Shown here: positions 50,703 to 59,419 of the stretch, one piece after another
How positions within the stretch are numbered: position 1 is the stretch's first letter
Layout: each line of letters starts with the position of its first letter
DNA from: JAGIBJ01 sp032119595
GTDB taxonomy: Bacteria; Actinomycetota; Thermoleophilia; Solirubrobacterales; Solirubrobacteraceae
Direction of reading: 5' to 3'
NCBI GenBank assembly: GCA_032119595.1
Contig: JAUMBQ010000008.1
Location: 324,920 to 388,919 of the forward strand
Length of the DNA stretch: 64,000 nt
Notes under the pieces: model-generated
The model's database searches: none
Told to the model about the DNA's origin: nothing
What the model saw: only the letters and a program-made list of their open reading frames with translations
Translations under genes and position numbers: made by a program

Positions 50703-51590
50703 GTGCACGTGCGCATCGCTCTCGTTCTGAATCCACGATCGGGCGGGATCGGTGACCCCTCCGCCGTGGTTGAAGCCATGCGGGCAGGCTGCGCAGACCT
50801 GTCCGTCCACCAGGTCGGCGAGCACGAGGCCGCCATCGCCACCAAGCCGGACCGACTCGTGGTGGCCGGAGGCGACGGATCCATCGCCGACTGCTTCGCG
50901 GCATCGGCCAAGGCCGGCATCCAGCTCGGCGTGCTGCCCGCGGGGACGGCCAACGACTTCGCGCATGCACTCGGGCTGCCACTCGTGATGGAAGAAGCCA
51001 TCGAACTCGTCACCACGGCGGCCGCTCGCACGCAGCCGACTTGGGGCGGCACCGTCGCCGATCGGCCGTTCGTCAACGTGGCCAGCATCGGCCTGGCGGT
51101 CGACGCCGCTGAGCACGCCGAGTCCCTCAAGAAGGTCGCTGGCCCGCTCGCCTACGGCCTTGGCGCCGCGCGGGCCGGAATGGCGGCGCGCCCAGTTCGT
51201 GCTGGGCTCGTGGTGAATGACGATCCGGTCGCCGACGGACGCGTGTGGCAACTCCTCGTCGGCGCCAGCGGGCGATTCGGCGGAGGCTCGGGCCTCGGAG
51301 AGGCCGAAGCCTCCGAGCGCGCCCTGATCGCGGCGTGGGTCCCCGCTGGCACCCGTCTCACCCTGCCGTTCCGCGCGCTCGGCTTGCGCAACCGCACGCT
51401 CGAGCATCAACCTGGCGTGCGCTGGTGGCGCGGTCACCACATCGTCGTCCAGGCGTCTCGCCATGGCCACCCCGTCGATTGGAACGTCGATGGAGAGCTC
51501 TGGCGTGCCCCGAAGCAGCGCGTCGAACTGCGGCCACTGGGCCCGGTCGACGTCGTCGTCGGTGAGGCCGGTGGCCAGCCGCACGACTGA
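50703..51590 (+). CDS. Diacylglycerol kinase-family lipid kinase (YegS/DgkB type)
   Basis: Soluble or membrane-associated lipid kinase of 295 residues. The catalytic domain has RIALVLNPRSGG, the glycine-rich RLVVAGGDGSIADC and LPAGTANDFAHALGLP, then the C-terminal beta-sandwich ending in VDWNVDGELWRA. It would phosphorylate diacylglycerol or a related lipid with ATP. Start GTG 50703, or GTG 50709 two codons later. Divergent from the PAP2 gene, which probably does the reverse reaction. Confidence 0.88.
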   Translation: MHVRIALVLNPRSGGIGDPSAVVEAMRAGCADLSVHQVGEHEAAIATKPDRLVVAGGDGSIADCFAASAKAGIQLGVLPAGTANDFAHALGLPLVMEEAIELVTTAAARTQPTWGGTVADRPFVNVASIGLAVDAAEHAESLKKVAGPLAYGLGAARAGMAARPVRAGLVVNDDPVADGRVWQLLVGASGRFGGGSGLGEAEASERALIAAWVPAGTRLTLPFRALGLRNRTLEHQPGVRWWRGHHIVVQASRHGHPVDWNVDGELWRAPKQRVELRPLGPVDVVVGEAGGQPHD

Positions 51591-51679
51591 CAGCCAGCCG
51601 CCACCCCAAGCCGGCTTCCTGAGACACTGACCTCGGCGCCTTTTGCGTCATCACCTTCGACTCCGAGCTGCAGCGCGAT

Positions 51680-52810
51680 ATGCCCGAACAAGCGACCACT
51701 CTCGAGATCCCCAGCCACCTGCTGCCGGCGGACGGCCGCTTCGGCGCCGGCCCGTCCAAGGTGCGTCCCGAGCAGATTCAGCATCTCGCCGATGCCGGCA
51801 AGTCGATCATGGGCACGTCGCACCGCCAGGCGAACGTGAAGAACGTCGTCGGTCGCGTGCGCGACGGCCTGTCGGATCTCTTCTCGCTGCCTGAGGGCTA
51901 CGAGGTGCTCCTCGGCAACGGTGGCACCACGGCGTTCTGGGATGCGGCGGCCGCCGGATTGATCCGCGAGAAGTCGCTCCACCTCACCTATGGCGAGTTC
52001 TCTTCGAAGTTTGCGACGGTTGCCAAGGGCGCGCCGTTCCTCCAGGACCCGATCGTCGTCAGCTCCGAGCCGGGCACCGCGCCGGAGCCCACGTCGGATC
52101 CGTCGGTCGACCTCATCGGCTGGGCCCACAACGAGACCTCTACCGGCGTCGCCGTGCCCGTCGTACGGCCCGCTGGCTCGGGCGACGCGCTGGTCGCGAT
52201 CGACGCGACCTCAGGCGCTGGCGGCCTCCCGGTCGACATCACCCAGAGCGACGTGTACTACTTCGCGCCGCAGAAGTGCTTCGCTTCGGACGGCGGCATC
52301 TGGTTTGCCATCGTGAGCCCGGCGGCCGTCGAGCGCATCGACGAGATCGCCGCCCGCACCGATCGTTGGATCCCGGAGTTCCTGTCGCTCACGACCGCCC
52401 GCGACAACTCGCTGAAGAACCAGACCTACAACACGCCCGCGCTCGGGACGCTCCTGCTGCTCGAGAATCAGCTGGAGTGGATGAACACCAATGGTGGCCT
52501 CGACTTCACGACGGGTCGCACCAAGGATTCGTCGGATCGCATCTACGCCTGGGCCGAGGCTTCCTCGGTCGCCACGCCGTTCGTCGCCAACCCAGCCCAC
52601 CGCTCGCAGGTCATCGTGACCGTCGACTTCGATGAGTCCGTCGACGCGTCGTTCATCGCCAAGACCCTGCGGGCCAACGGCGTCGTCGACACCGATCCGT
52701 ACCGCAAGCTCGGCCGCAACCAGCTGCGTATCGCCACCTTCCCGGCGATCGACCCGGACGACGTCTCGGCGCTGCTCGCCTCCATCGACTGGATCATCGA
52801 AAACCGCTAG
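51680..52810 (+). CDS. serC: Phosphoserine aminotransferase SerC
   Basis: PLP enzyme of 376 residues converting 3-phosphohydroxypyruvate and glutamate to phosphoserine, the second step of serine synthesis. It is of the actinobacterial type (same length as the mycobacterial enzyme). FGAGPSKVRPEQIQHL, MGTSHRQANVKNVVG, LLGNGGTTAFWDAAAA, IGWAHNETSTGVAVP and the PLP lysine in YYFAPQKCFASDGGIW are intact. Monocistronic in appearance; a hairpin follows the stop. Confidence 0.95.
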   Translation: MPEQATTLEIPSHLLPADGRFGAGPSKVRPEQIQHLADAGKSIMGTSHRQANVKNVVGRVRDGLSDLFSLPEGYEVLLGNGGTTAFWDAAAAGLIREKSLHLTYGEFSSKFATVAKGAPFLQDPIVVSSEPGTAPEPTSDPSVDLIGWAHNETSTGVAVPVVRPAGSGDALVAIDATSGAGGLPVDITQSDVYYFAPQKCFASDGGIWFAIVSPAAVERIDEIAARTDRWIPEFLSLTTARDNSLKNQTYNTPALGTLLLLENQLEWMNTNGGLDFTTGRTKDSSDRIYAWAEASSVATPFVANPAHRSQVIVTVDFDESVDASFIAKTLRANGVVDTDPYRKLGRNQLRIATFPAIDPDDVSALLASIDWIIENR

Positions 52811-52822
52811 TTCGTTTCCGTT

Positions 52823-52847
52823 CAGCAGCGGCGATCCGTCGCTGCTG
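52823..52847. terminator. Hairpin after serC
   Basis: CAGCAGCG and CGCTGCTG, an 8-bp stem with a 9-base loop, 12 bases after the serC stop. Its left arm is part of CCGTTCAGCAGCGGCG, which recurs at 52942 across the stop codon of the convergent gene. Confidence 0.45.
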
Positions 52848-52944
52848 GACGAGGGATCGCGCCGCAGATTCCGTTCGGGTGGAGCCGACTCAGGCCTCTG
52901 GCCATGTCGGATTCACGCGGGCGGAAGCTGCAAGTGAGATCCGT

Positions 52945-53814
52945 TCAGCAGCGGCGGACGAGCTTTCTGCCCATGGGCAGTCTGATGCGCGTGGTCGACT
53001 CGTTGTTGGTTTCGTTGGTTTCGACGATGCGGTTCTTGGGGTCGGCGATGTGGATGAGGTCGAAGCAGCCGCGGAGTCCGTGGACGTCGATCCATTGCTG
53101 GTAGTAGGGCGCCGGGTAGATGTCGGCCCAGCCTGGTGAGGTGCCGAGGGTGACGCGCGTCTTCTTGGCGCTGCGGCTGCAGGCCGGGTAGACCTCCTGG
53201 CCGGGGGAGCGCTGCCAGCCCCAGAGGCGCCGCAGGTCGCGGAGGCAGTAGACGAGTTTGGGGCCGACGCGCACGATCCGGGGGCGTGAACCCGTCGTCC
53301 AGAGTTCGAACCTGGCGGCGTTCTCGAACTTCCAGATGCGCCCCTGTCCGGGGATCGCCTTGAAGACGATCCTGCCGGCGCCGCCGGGGATCTTGAGCGA
53401 CGCATGGCCGGGCCGGCGGACGTATTGCACCGCCTTCATGGTGCGCGGGCCGGACCGGCGACCGCGCACTTCGACGGGACCGGGGCCAATGGAAAGCAGC
53501 GCGTTGGCAACCCGCAGGACGCGGCGTCCGCGACTCGTGTCTGGGACGAGTTGGTACGGCGGGCGCATCGCGAGGTCCGGACACTCGACGCCTTCCAGGG
53601 CGCAAAGCTCAACACCGGAGCGGGCAGCGACCTTGGTGCGCGGCGGGCTCGGTCGGACGTACGGCTGCGGCGGGAGCCGCACGATGGCCTTGGCGCGGTC
53701 GACTGTTTCCTCGGTGGAGCTGAGCCCGAGGAACGCAAGCGGCGTGAGGAGGGCGAGCAGGGTGAGGGCACCGACCAGCGACAGTGTCCGGCGGCGGGGG
53801 GAGCGGCGCGACAT
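52945..53814 (-). CDS. Exported lysyl-oxidase-like protein with altered copper site
   Basis: Exported protein of 289 residues. An N-terminal anchor (LSLVGALTLLALLTPLAFLGL) is followed by the family core: CALEGVECPDLAM, LRVANALLSIGPGPVEVRG, VYCLRDLRRLWGW and the C-terminal PGWADIYPAPYYQQWIDVHG with KNRIVETNETNN. The segment that carries the copper histidines in bacterial homologs (H-W-H-F before a D/E-x-x-x-R-Y-E-L) reads RIWKFENAARFELW here, so Ile and Lys replace both His. It probably does not bind copper as a lysyl oxidase would. The ATG at 53814 is chosen because the membrane anchor follows directly. Confidence 0.75.
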   Translation of the reverse strand: MSRRSPRRRTLSLVGALTLLALLTPLAFLGLSSTEETVDRAKAIVRLPPQPYVRPSPPRTKVAARSGVELCALEGVECPDLAMRPPYQLVPDTSRGRRVLRVANALLSIGPGPVEVRGRRSGPRTMKAVQYVRRPGHASLKIPGGAGRIVFKAIPGQGRIWKFENAARFELWTTGSRPRIVRVGPKLVYCLRDLRRLWGWQRSPGQEVYPACSRSAKKTRVTLGTSPGWADIYPAPYYQQWIDVHGLRGCFDLIHIADPKNRIVETNETNNESTTRIRLPMGRKLVRRC

Positions 53815-53927
53815 CGAGCTGCGATCGTAGCCGAGCAGGTCGGGTGACCGTCGGCACTCTGGGCGTGCGGCGTCGATACGCTCGTGCGGGGCCGCGCTAG
53901 CGGCCCTGATCCAGCTCAGGAGAACCC

Positions 53928-54761
53928 ATGGCACGCACGCTCGCCGGCAAGACGCTCTTCATCTCGGGAGGTAGCCGAGGGATCGGCCTCGCGATCGCGC
54001 TGCGGGCCGCGCGGGACGGCGCGAACGTCGCACTGCTGGCCAAGACCGATCAGCCGCATCCCAAGCTGGAGGGCACGGTTCACACGGCAGCCGCCGAGAT
54101 CGACGCGGCGGGCGGCAAGGGGCTGGCGATCGTCGGCGACGTGCGCGATGAGGCCAGCGTGCAGGCTGCGATCGACCTGACCGTCGCGACGTTCGGCGGG
54201 ATCGACATCGTGGTCAACAACGCGTCGGCGATCAATCTGAGCAAGACCATCGATCTGGAGATGAAGCGCTTTGATCTGATGAACCAGATCAACGTCCGCG
54301 GCACGTTCCTGACCACCAAGCTCGCCCTGCCGCACCTGCAAAAGGCCGACAACCCGCACGTCCTCACGCTGTCGCCGCCGCTCAACTTCGCCCCGCACTG
54401 GCTCGGCGGTTCGGTCGCCTACATGATGGCCAAATACGCGATGACGCTCTGCGCGATCGGCATCGCGGAAGAGCAGCGCGAGCAGGGCGTCGCCTCCAAC
54501 GCCCTCTGGCCACGCACCACGATCGCGACCGCAGCGGTGAACAACCTGCTTGGCGGCGCCGAGATGATGGCGGCCTCCCGCACTCCCGAGATCATGGCCG
54601 ACTCGGCCCACGCGATCCTCACGCGCCCAGCGCGCGAGTACTCCGGGAACACCGCCATCGACGATGAGATCCTCGCCGAAGAGGGCGTCACCGACCTCGA
54701 GCAGTACTCCGTCACGCCCGGAACGACGCAGTTCGCGCCGGACCTCTTCCTCGACGCGTAA
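53928..54761 (+). CDS. Short-chain dehydrogenase (HSDL2-like)
   Basis: NAD(P)-dependent oxidoreductase of 277 residues. Cofactor motif SGGSRGIGLAIALRAARDG, NNASAI, and active-site Y-x-x-x-K in VAYMMAKYAMTLC are intact; KTDQPHPKLEGTVHTAAAEI is characteristic of the hydroxysteroid dehydrogenase-like 2 group. CAGGAG lies 6 bases before the ATG. Substrate unknown; the group is often linked to fatty acid or sterol metabolism. Confidence 0.9.
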   Translation: MARTLAGKTLFISGGSRGIGLAIALRAARDGANVALLAKTDQPHPKLEGTVHTAAAEIDAAGGKGLAIVGDVRDEASVQAAIDLTVATFGGIDIVVNNASAINLSKTIDLEMKRFDLMNQINVRGTFLTTKLALPHLQKADNPHVLTLSPPLNFAPHWLGGSVAYMMAKYAMTLCAIGIAEEQREQGVASNALWPRTTIATAAVNNLLGGAEMMAASRTPEIMADSAHAILTRPAREYSGNTAIDDEILAEEGVTDLEQYSVTPGTTQFAPDLFLDA

Positions 54762-54777
54762 ACGCCGATCAGCCTTG

Positions 54778-54811
54778 GCATCGTGCGGGCCTTGATCGCC
54801 CCGCACGATGC
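54778..54811. terminator. Hairpin between convergent SDR and zwf genes
   Basis: GCATCGTGCGGG and CCCGCACGATGC form a perfect 12-bp stem with a 10-base loop, 16 bases after the SDR stop and 18 before the zwf stop. Confidence 0.7.
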
Positions 54812-54829
54812 TCGCACCTGGCCGGTGGC

Positions 54830-56281
54830 TTACACCGTGGCGCGAGTTGCCGGCTGCTCGGCCGGTAGCTCGGGCAGGTGCCAGCCGGTCGGTTCGGCCA
54901 GCCGCTGCGCACGCTCCGGGCCCCAGCCGCCGAACTCGTAGGGGAGCGGCTCCGGCGGGTCGCTGAGCAGCGGCGCCGCGCATTCCCACAGCCGCTCGAC
55001 CTCGTCGGCGCGCGTGAAGAGCATGTGGTCGCCGACCATCACGTCGCGCAGGAGGCGCTGGTAGGCCTCCAGTCCCGACTGGTTGAGGACGCGTTTGACG
55101 TCGAGCGTGAATGGTGCAGCCGCCACCGACGAGGTTGGGCCCGGAACCTTCACCTTGACGCCGACGCTGAGCTGTGGCTCATCGCCGAGGTCAAAGACGA
55201 TGGTGTTCGATGGGCGCTCGCCCTCGATGCGGCAGCCGAAGATGGTGCATTCGGGCTCTCGCAGGACGAGCGTGACGACGCGCCGCCCTTCGGCGAGGCC
55301 CTTGCCCGTCCGCAGGAGGAACGGGACGCCGCGCCAGCGGTCGTTGTCGATGTCGGCGCGCAGGGCCACGAAGGTTTCTCGCGTCGACCCCGGGTCGACG
55401 CCCTGTTCGTCGCGGTAGCCCTCGAACTGTCCAAAGACCGCGAGTTCCGGATCGAAGGGCTGGAGGTCGCGGAACACGGCGGCCTTGGCGTCGCGCAGTG
55501 CGCCAGCGTCGAGGCTTGTCGGCGACTCCATCGCGACAAAGCCGAGGATCTGGCTGAGATGCGTGACGACCATGTCCTTGAACGCGCCGGTCTCCTCGTA
55601 AAACGATCCACGCCCCTCGAGCCCGAGCGTTTCCGGAATGTCGATCTGCACGGCCTCGATGTGTTCCTTGCACCAGAGCGGTTCGAAGAGCCCGTTGGCG
55701 AAGCGCAGGGCGAGGATGTCCTGGGCGCCTTCCTTGCCGAGGAAGTGGTCGATGCGGAAGATCGCGTCTTCGTCGATGTGCTCGTGGAGCGCCGCGTTGA
55801 GTGCCTTGGCGGTCTTGACGTCCGACCCGAAGGGCTTCTCCATCACGATCCGGGCGCGGTCGGTGGAGAGCCCGGTCGCTGCGAGCATCCCGACCATCGG
55901 GTGCATCGCGGACGGCGGCACCGACATGTACAACAGCGTTCGCGATGTATCGCCGAGTTCCAGGCGGGCGGACCGCACGGCGTCGGCGAGGTCCGCACCA
56001 TCGTCGGCCGACGACGTCGTAAACGACATCTTCGCGGCGAACGCCGACCAGTCGTGGTCGTTCAGGTCGTCCGGTACGGCCTTCTCGACCGCGGATCGCA
56101 CCTCGGCGACGATGTCGGTGGGCGGCGCATGGCGGCCCGAGCCGATGATCCGGAAATCGTCCGGCATGAGCCCCGCCTGGGTGAGGCGATAGAGGCCGGG
56201 CCACAGCTTGCGCTTGGCGAGGTCGCCGCGCGCCCCGAACAGGACGATCACATGGGGGTCGACAATCGAGGGAGCAGCCAC
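54830..56281 (-). CDS. zwf: Glucose-6-phosphate 1-dehydrogenase
   Basis: Enzyme of 483 residues oxidising glucose-6-phosphate to 6-phosphogluconolactone with reduction of NADP or NAD, entry to the pentose phosphate pathway. N-terminal cofactor motif LFGARGDLAKRKLWPGLY, active-site RIDHFLGKEGAQDI with catalytic His, and EKPFGSDVKTAKALN are intact. GTG start at 56281. The usual neighbours (tal, gnd, opcA, pgl) are absent, so it is an isolated copy and may not be the only one. It shares its strand with the tetR gene immediately upstream (35-base gap), suggesting cotranscription. Confidence 0.93.
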   Translation of the reverse strand: MAAPSIVDPHVIVLFGARGDLAKRKLWPGLYRLTQAGLMPDDFRIIGSGRHAPPTDIVAEVRSAVEKAVPDDLNDHDWSAFAAKMSFTTSSADDGADLADAVRSARLELGDTSRTLLYMSVPPSAMHPMVGMLAATGLSTDRARIVMEKPFGSDVKTAKALNAALHEHIDEDAIFRIDHFLGKEGAQDILALRFANGLFEPLWCKEHIEAVQIDIPETLGLEGRGSFYEETGAFKDMVVTHLSQILGFVAMESPTSLDAGALRDAKAAVFRDLQPFDPELAVFGQFEGYRDEQGVDPGSTRETFVALRADIDNDRWRGVPFLLRTGKGLAEGRRVVTLVLREPECTIFGCRIEGERPSNTIVFDLGDEPQLSVGVKVKVPGPTSSVAAAPFTLDVKRVLNQSGLEAYQRLLRDVMVGDHMLFTRADEVERLWECAAPLLSDPPEPLPYEFGGWGPERAQRLAEPTGWHLPELPAEQPATRATV

Positions 56282-56316
56282 GCAGCTGACGCTAGCCGCC
56301 GGCGCGCCGCGGCTCC

Positions 56317-56964
56317 TTACGCGGCCGGTCCGTTGGGCAGGTCGCGGGGGGCCGTGCGGCGTTCGACGATCGCGAGCAGGGCGCGTTCGAGGAGACGAAC
56401 GAGTTCGTGGCGGGGCATCACCGGGCGGTTGACCCAGGTGAGGACCGTCTCCTCGACGAAGCCGAGCCAGCCGGCGACGAGCAGCTCCAGCGCAGGCGTG
56501 GGCCGACGCCCGAGCGCACGGAGCACGACGCCGACGAGGAGGTTGCGCGACTCGGCGTAGATCTCGGCGACCTCGGCGTCGCCGCCGGCGACGCCGCGGA
56601 TGATCGCAACGTACGGGTCGCGGCGGCGCTCCAGGAACGCGACGAAGCGCTCGATCACAACCTTGACGCGCATCTCCTCGGCGACATCTTCGGGCGGCTC
56701 AGCGATGCGCGACATCCGGCGCATCGCCGCCCGGATGATCGCCAGGTGGTAGTCGCGGCGGGTCGGGAAGTAGTTGAAGAGGAGCCCGCGCGAGATCCCG
56801 GCGCGGCGCGAGACCTCCTCGACGGTGATCTCACCGAGTGGCCGTTCGGTGAGCAGTTGGAGGCCGATGCCGATGAGCTGGCGGCGACGCTCGGCCGCCG
56901 GGAGCCGCTTACCGCTCGGGGGATCGGGGACGCCAGCGGGCGTCGCGCCGGTATTTACCTGCAC
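56317..56964 (-). CDS. TetR-family repressor
   Basis: Regulator of 215 residues. The N-terminal helix-turn-helix is GEITVEEVSRRAGISRGLLF with NYFPTRRDYHLAIIRAA. The ligand domain has ETVLTWVNRP, typical of actinobacterial TetR proteins controlling lipid metabolism. GTG start at 56964. Divergent from an acyl-CoA dehydrogenase operon; a perfect 8-3-8 palindrome lies between the two, so it probably represses both directions until an acyl-CoA ligand binds. Confidence 0.88.
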   Translation of the reverse strand: MQVNTGATPAGVPDPPSGKRLPAAERRRQLIGIGLQLLTERPLGEITVEEVSRRAGISRGLLFNYFPTRRDYHLAIIRAAMRRMSRIAEPPEDVAEEMRVKVVIERFVAFLERRRDPYVAIIRGVAGGDAEVAEIYAESRNLLVGVVLRALGRRPTPALELLVAGWLGFVEETVLTWVNRPVMPRHELVRLLERALLAIVERRTAPRDLPNGPAA

Positions 56965-57084
56965 GTCGAGAGGCTCGGTTTACAGGGTTTCGGAAGAGTG
57001 CCGCCGGTCACACGATCAGAATACCGATATCGCGGCATGCAGCCGGACGCCAGGCGTCGTGAGCGACCAACATCACGTATGCTC

Positions 57085-57103
57085 TGTTGAGCGTTGCTCA
57101 ACA
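57085..57103. promoter_or_regulatory. Candidate TetR operator
   Basis: TGTTGAGC, GTT, GCTCAACA: a perfect 19-bp palindrome between the divergent tetR and acyl-CoA dehydrogenase genes. Size and symmetry match TetR-family operators. Confidence 0.75.
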
Positions 57104-57186
57104 AGGCGTGCGTCTTGTTCTGGTCGGCCTCCCCTCACGGGCGCCGGCCTGCGTCCGGCTGCAACGCGTTACTTCGCGAGGCGACG

Positions 57187-58416
57187 ATGAACTTCGACCA
57201 CTCTCCGCAGACCGCAGAACTCATCGAGCGCTTCGAGCAGTTCTTCAAGGACGAGATCGAGCCAGTCGAGGAGCCACTGCTCCGCGAGCTCATGGCCAAG
57301 AACCCCGCGGATCGCTGGGTGCAGCCGCCAGCGATGGAGGAGCTCAAGGCCAAGGCCAAGGCGGCCGGACTGTGGAACCTGTTCCTGCCGGACCCGCATC
57401 ACGGCGCTGGGCTGAGCAACGTGGACTACGCACCGCTCGCCGAGCGGATGGGACGCTCGATCATCGCCCCGGAGGCCTGCAACTGCAACGCGCCGGACAC
57501 GGGCAACATGGAAGTCCTGCACATGTTCGGGACCGACGAGCAGAAGAAGACCTACCTGGAACCGCTGCTCGCAGGCGACATTCGGTCGGCGTTCTGCATG
57601 ACCGAGCCCGACGTCGCGTCGTCCGACGCGACCAACATGGCCGCCACGGCGGTCATTGAGGGCGACGAGATCGTGGTCAACGGGCGCAAGTGGTGGAGCA
57701 CGGGCATCGGCCATCCCAACTGCGAGATGCTCCTCTTCATGGGGGTCACCGACCCTGAGGCCGACCGCCATCACCGCCACTCAATGGTGCTGATCCCGCG
57801 CAGCGCGCCAGGTGTCAAGGTCGAGCGCCTCCTCCCCACGCTCGGGTACTACGACGAGCCGGGCGGCCACGGCGAGGTCACGTTCACCGATGTGCGCCTT
57901 CCGATCTCGGCCTTCGTCGGCGGTCCGGGGCAGGCGTTCCAGATCGCCCAGGCGCGGCTCGGGCCAGGCAGGGTGCACCACTGCATGCGACTCATCGGCC
58001 TTGCTGAGATGGCGCTCGAACTCGCGTGCAAGCGCGGCATCGAGCGCGTCGCCTTCGGCAAGCCGATCATCAACCTTGGCGGTAACCGCGAGCGCATCGC
58101 CGACGCTCGCATCGCCATCGACCAGACCCGGCTGCTCGTGCTCCAAGCCGCGTGGCTGCTCGACGAGAAGCGCCCGGAGGCCCTCGCAGCCGTCTCCGCG
58201 ATCAAGGTCGCGGCGCCGCGCATGGCGGTCGGCGTGATCGACATGGCCATTCAGATCCATGGCGGCGGCGGCATGAGCGACGACTTCCCCCTCGCGGCGG
58301 CCTACACGGCGGCGCGTTCGCTGCGCTTGGCCGACGGCCCGGACGAGGTCCACCAGGGTGTGCTCGCCCGGCTGGAGCTGGCGAAGTACGGTGCTGGCAA
58401 GTGGTCCGGCCGCTAA
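57187..58416 (+). CDS. ACAD10/11-like acyl-CoA dehydrogenase
   Basis: Flavoprotein of 409 residues. FAD motif AFCMTEPDVASSDATNM (about residue 135), NGRKWWSTG and GGGGMSDDFPLAA are present. At the catalytic base position the sequence is RLADGPDEVHQ, where the Glu of the usual Y-E-G-T-S-E is replaced by Asp, a pattern I associate with ACAD10 and ACAD11. Those proteins act on phosphorylated 4-hydroxyacyl-CoA in concert with a kinase domain, and a matching phosphotransferase gene lies two genes downstream. The ATG at 57187 has GAGGCG upstream. First gene of a three-gene operon. Confidence 0.88.
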   Translation: MNFDHSPQTAELIERFEQFFKDEIEPVEEPLLRELMAKNPADRWVQPPAMEELKAKAKAAGLWNLFLPDPHHGAGLSNVDYAPLAERMGRSIIAPEACNCNAPDTGNMEVLHMFGTDEQKKTYLEPLLAGDIRSAFCMTEPDVASSDATNMAATAVIEGDEIVVNGRKWWSTGIGHPNCEMLLFMGVTDPEADRHHRHSMVLIPRSAPGVKVERLLPTLGYYDEPGGHGEVTFTDVRLPISAFVGGPGQAFQIAQARLGPGRVHHCMRLIGLAEMALELACKRGIERVAFGKPIINLGGNRERIADARIAIDQTRLLVLQAAWLLDEKRPEALAAVSAIKVAAPRMAVGVIDMAIQIHGGGGMSDDFPLAAAYTAARSLRLADGPDEVHQGVLARLELAKYGAGKWSGR

Positions 58417-58447
58417 CCACGATCCCGCTCCAGGAGTCCTGTCGACG

Positions 58448-59419
58448 ATGAATCCGATCAAGCCCGCACGCGACCTCCTCCTCGGCCGCCCGCGCACCAT
58501 CCCTGGCGCGCGCCGCCGCGTCCTGATCACGGGGGCGGCGTCCGGCCTCGGCCTCGCGCTCGCAGAGTCATGGGCGCAGCGGGGTTGGAACGTCCTTCTG
58601 ACCGACATGGACGCCGCCGGCGCCCAGGTGCAGGCCGACCGACTCATGGCGCTGCCGCAGCGCGAGACGACCGGCGAGGTCGTCGCCGAGCGCCTCACCA
58701 CGGCCGGCAAAGGCACCTCCACCCTGCCCGAGCCACGCATTGCCGCCATCGGCCTCGATGTGACCGACGAGGACGACTGGAACGCGGCCCTGGAGTGGGT
58801 CAAGGAGAAGTGGGGCGGCATCGATGTGGTCGTGAACAACGCCGGCGTGGCGACCGGTGGCCGGATGGAACTCACGTCGATGGAGGACTGGCGCTGGGTG
58901 ATCGACATCAACCTGCTCGGCGTCGTTCAGGGCTGCCGCACGTTCATCCCGCTCATGAAGGAGCAGGGGTCCGGCCACATCGTGAACACGGCGTCGCTCG
59001 CGGCGCTCATCGCCCCGCCGACGATGGCGTCCTACAACGTCGTCAAGGCGGGCGTCGTGGCGCTCTCGGAGACGCTGCGATTCGAGCTCGCGCCATATGG
59101 CATCAGCACGACCGTCGTGTGCCCGAACTTCTTCAAGACCAACCTCACCGACCGGCTGCGCACGCCCGACCAGAACGTCGTGCACGCCATGAACAAGCTC
59201 GTGGAGAACTCGACCACCACGGCCGACGTGATCGCCGAGCAGGTCGTATACGCCGTCGACGAGGGCAAGTTCCTGGTGCTGACCGATCGCGACGGCAAGA
59301 TCGCCTGGGCCGTGAAGCGCTTCCTCCCGCCGCTCTACCGCTCCAAGGCCGCTCAGGCTGGCCGCCGGCTGCGCGCCAGCGCCGAGAAGTACGCGACGCC
59401 CGCTGGCCCGGGCACGTGA
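58448..59419 (+). CDS. Short-chain dehydrogenase/reductase
   Basis: NAD(P)-dependent oxidoreductase of 323 residues. TGAASGLGLALAESWAQRG, NNAGVATGG and the active-site Tyr/Lys in MASYNVVKAGVVALSETLRF are intact. A 20-residue N-terminal extension precedes the Rossmann fold and an Arg/Lys-rich tail ends it. It lies 31 bases after the acyl-CoA dehydrogenase and overlaps the next gene by four bases (GTGA), so it belongs to the same operon. A dehydrogenase in this position parallels lvaD in the Pseudomonas levulinate pathway, by context only. Confidence 0.9.
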   Translation: MNPIKPARDLLLGRPRTIPGARRRVLITGAASGLGLALAESWAQRGWNVLLTDMDAAGAQVQADRLMALPQRETTGEVVAERLTTAGKGTSTLPEPRIAAIGLDVTDEDDWNAALEWVKEKWGGIDVVVNNAGVATGGRMELTSMEDWRWVIDINLLGVVQGCRTFIPLMKEQGSGHIVNTASLAALIAPPTMASYNVVKAGVVALSETLRFELAPYGISTTVVCPNFFKTNLTDRLRTPDQNVVHAMNKLVENSTTTADVIAEQVVYAVDEGKFLVLTDRDGKIAWAVKRFLPPLYRSKAAQAGRRLRASAEKYATPAGPGT

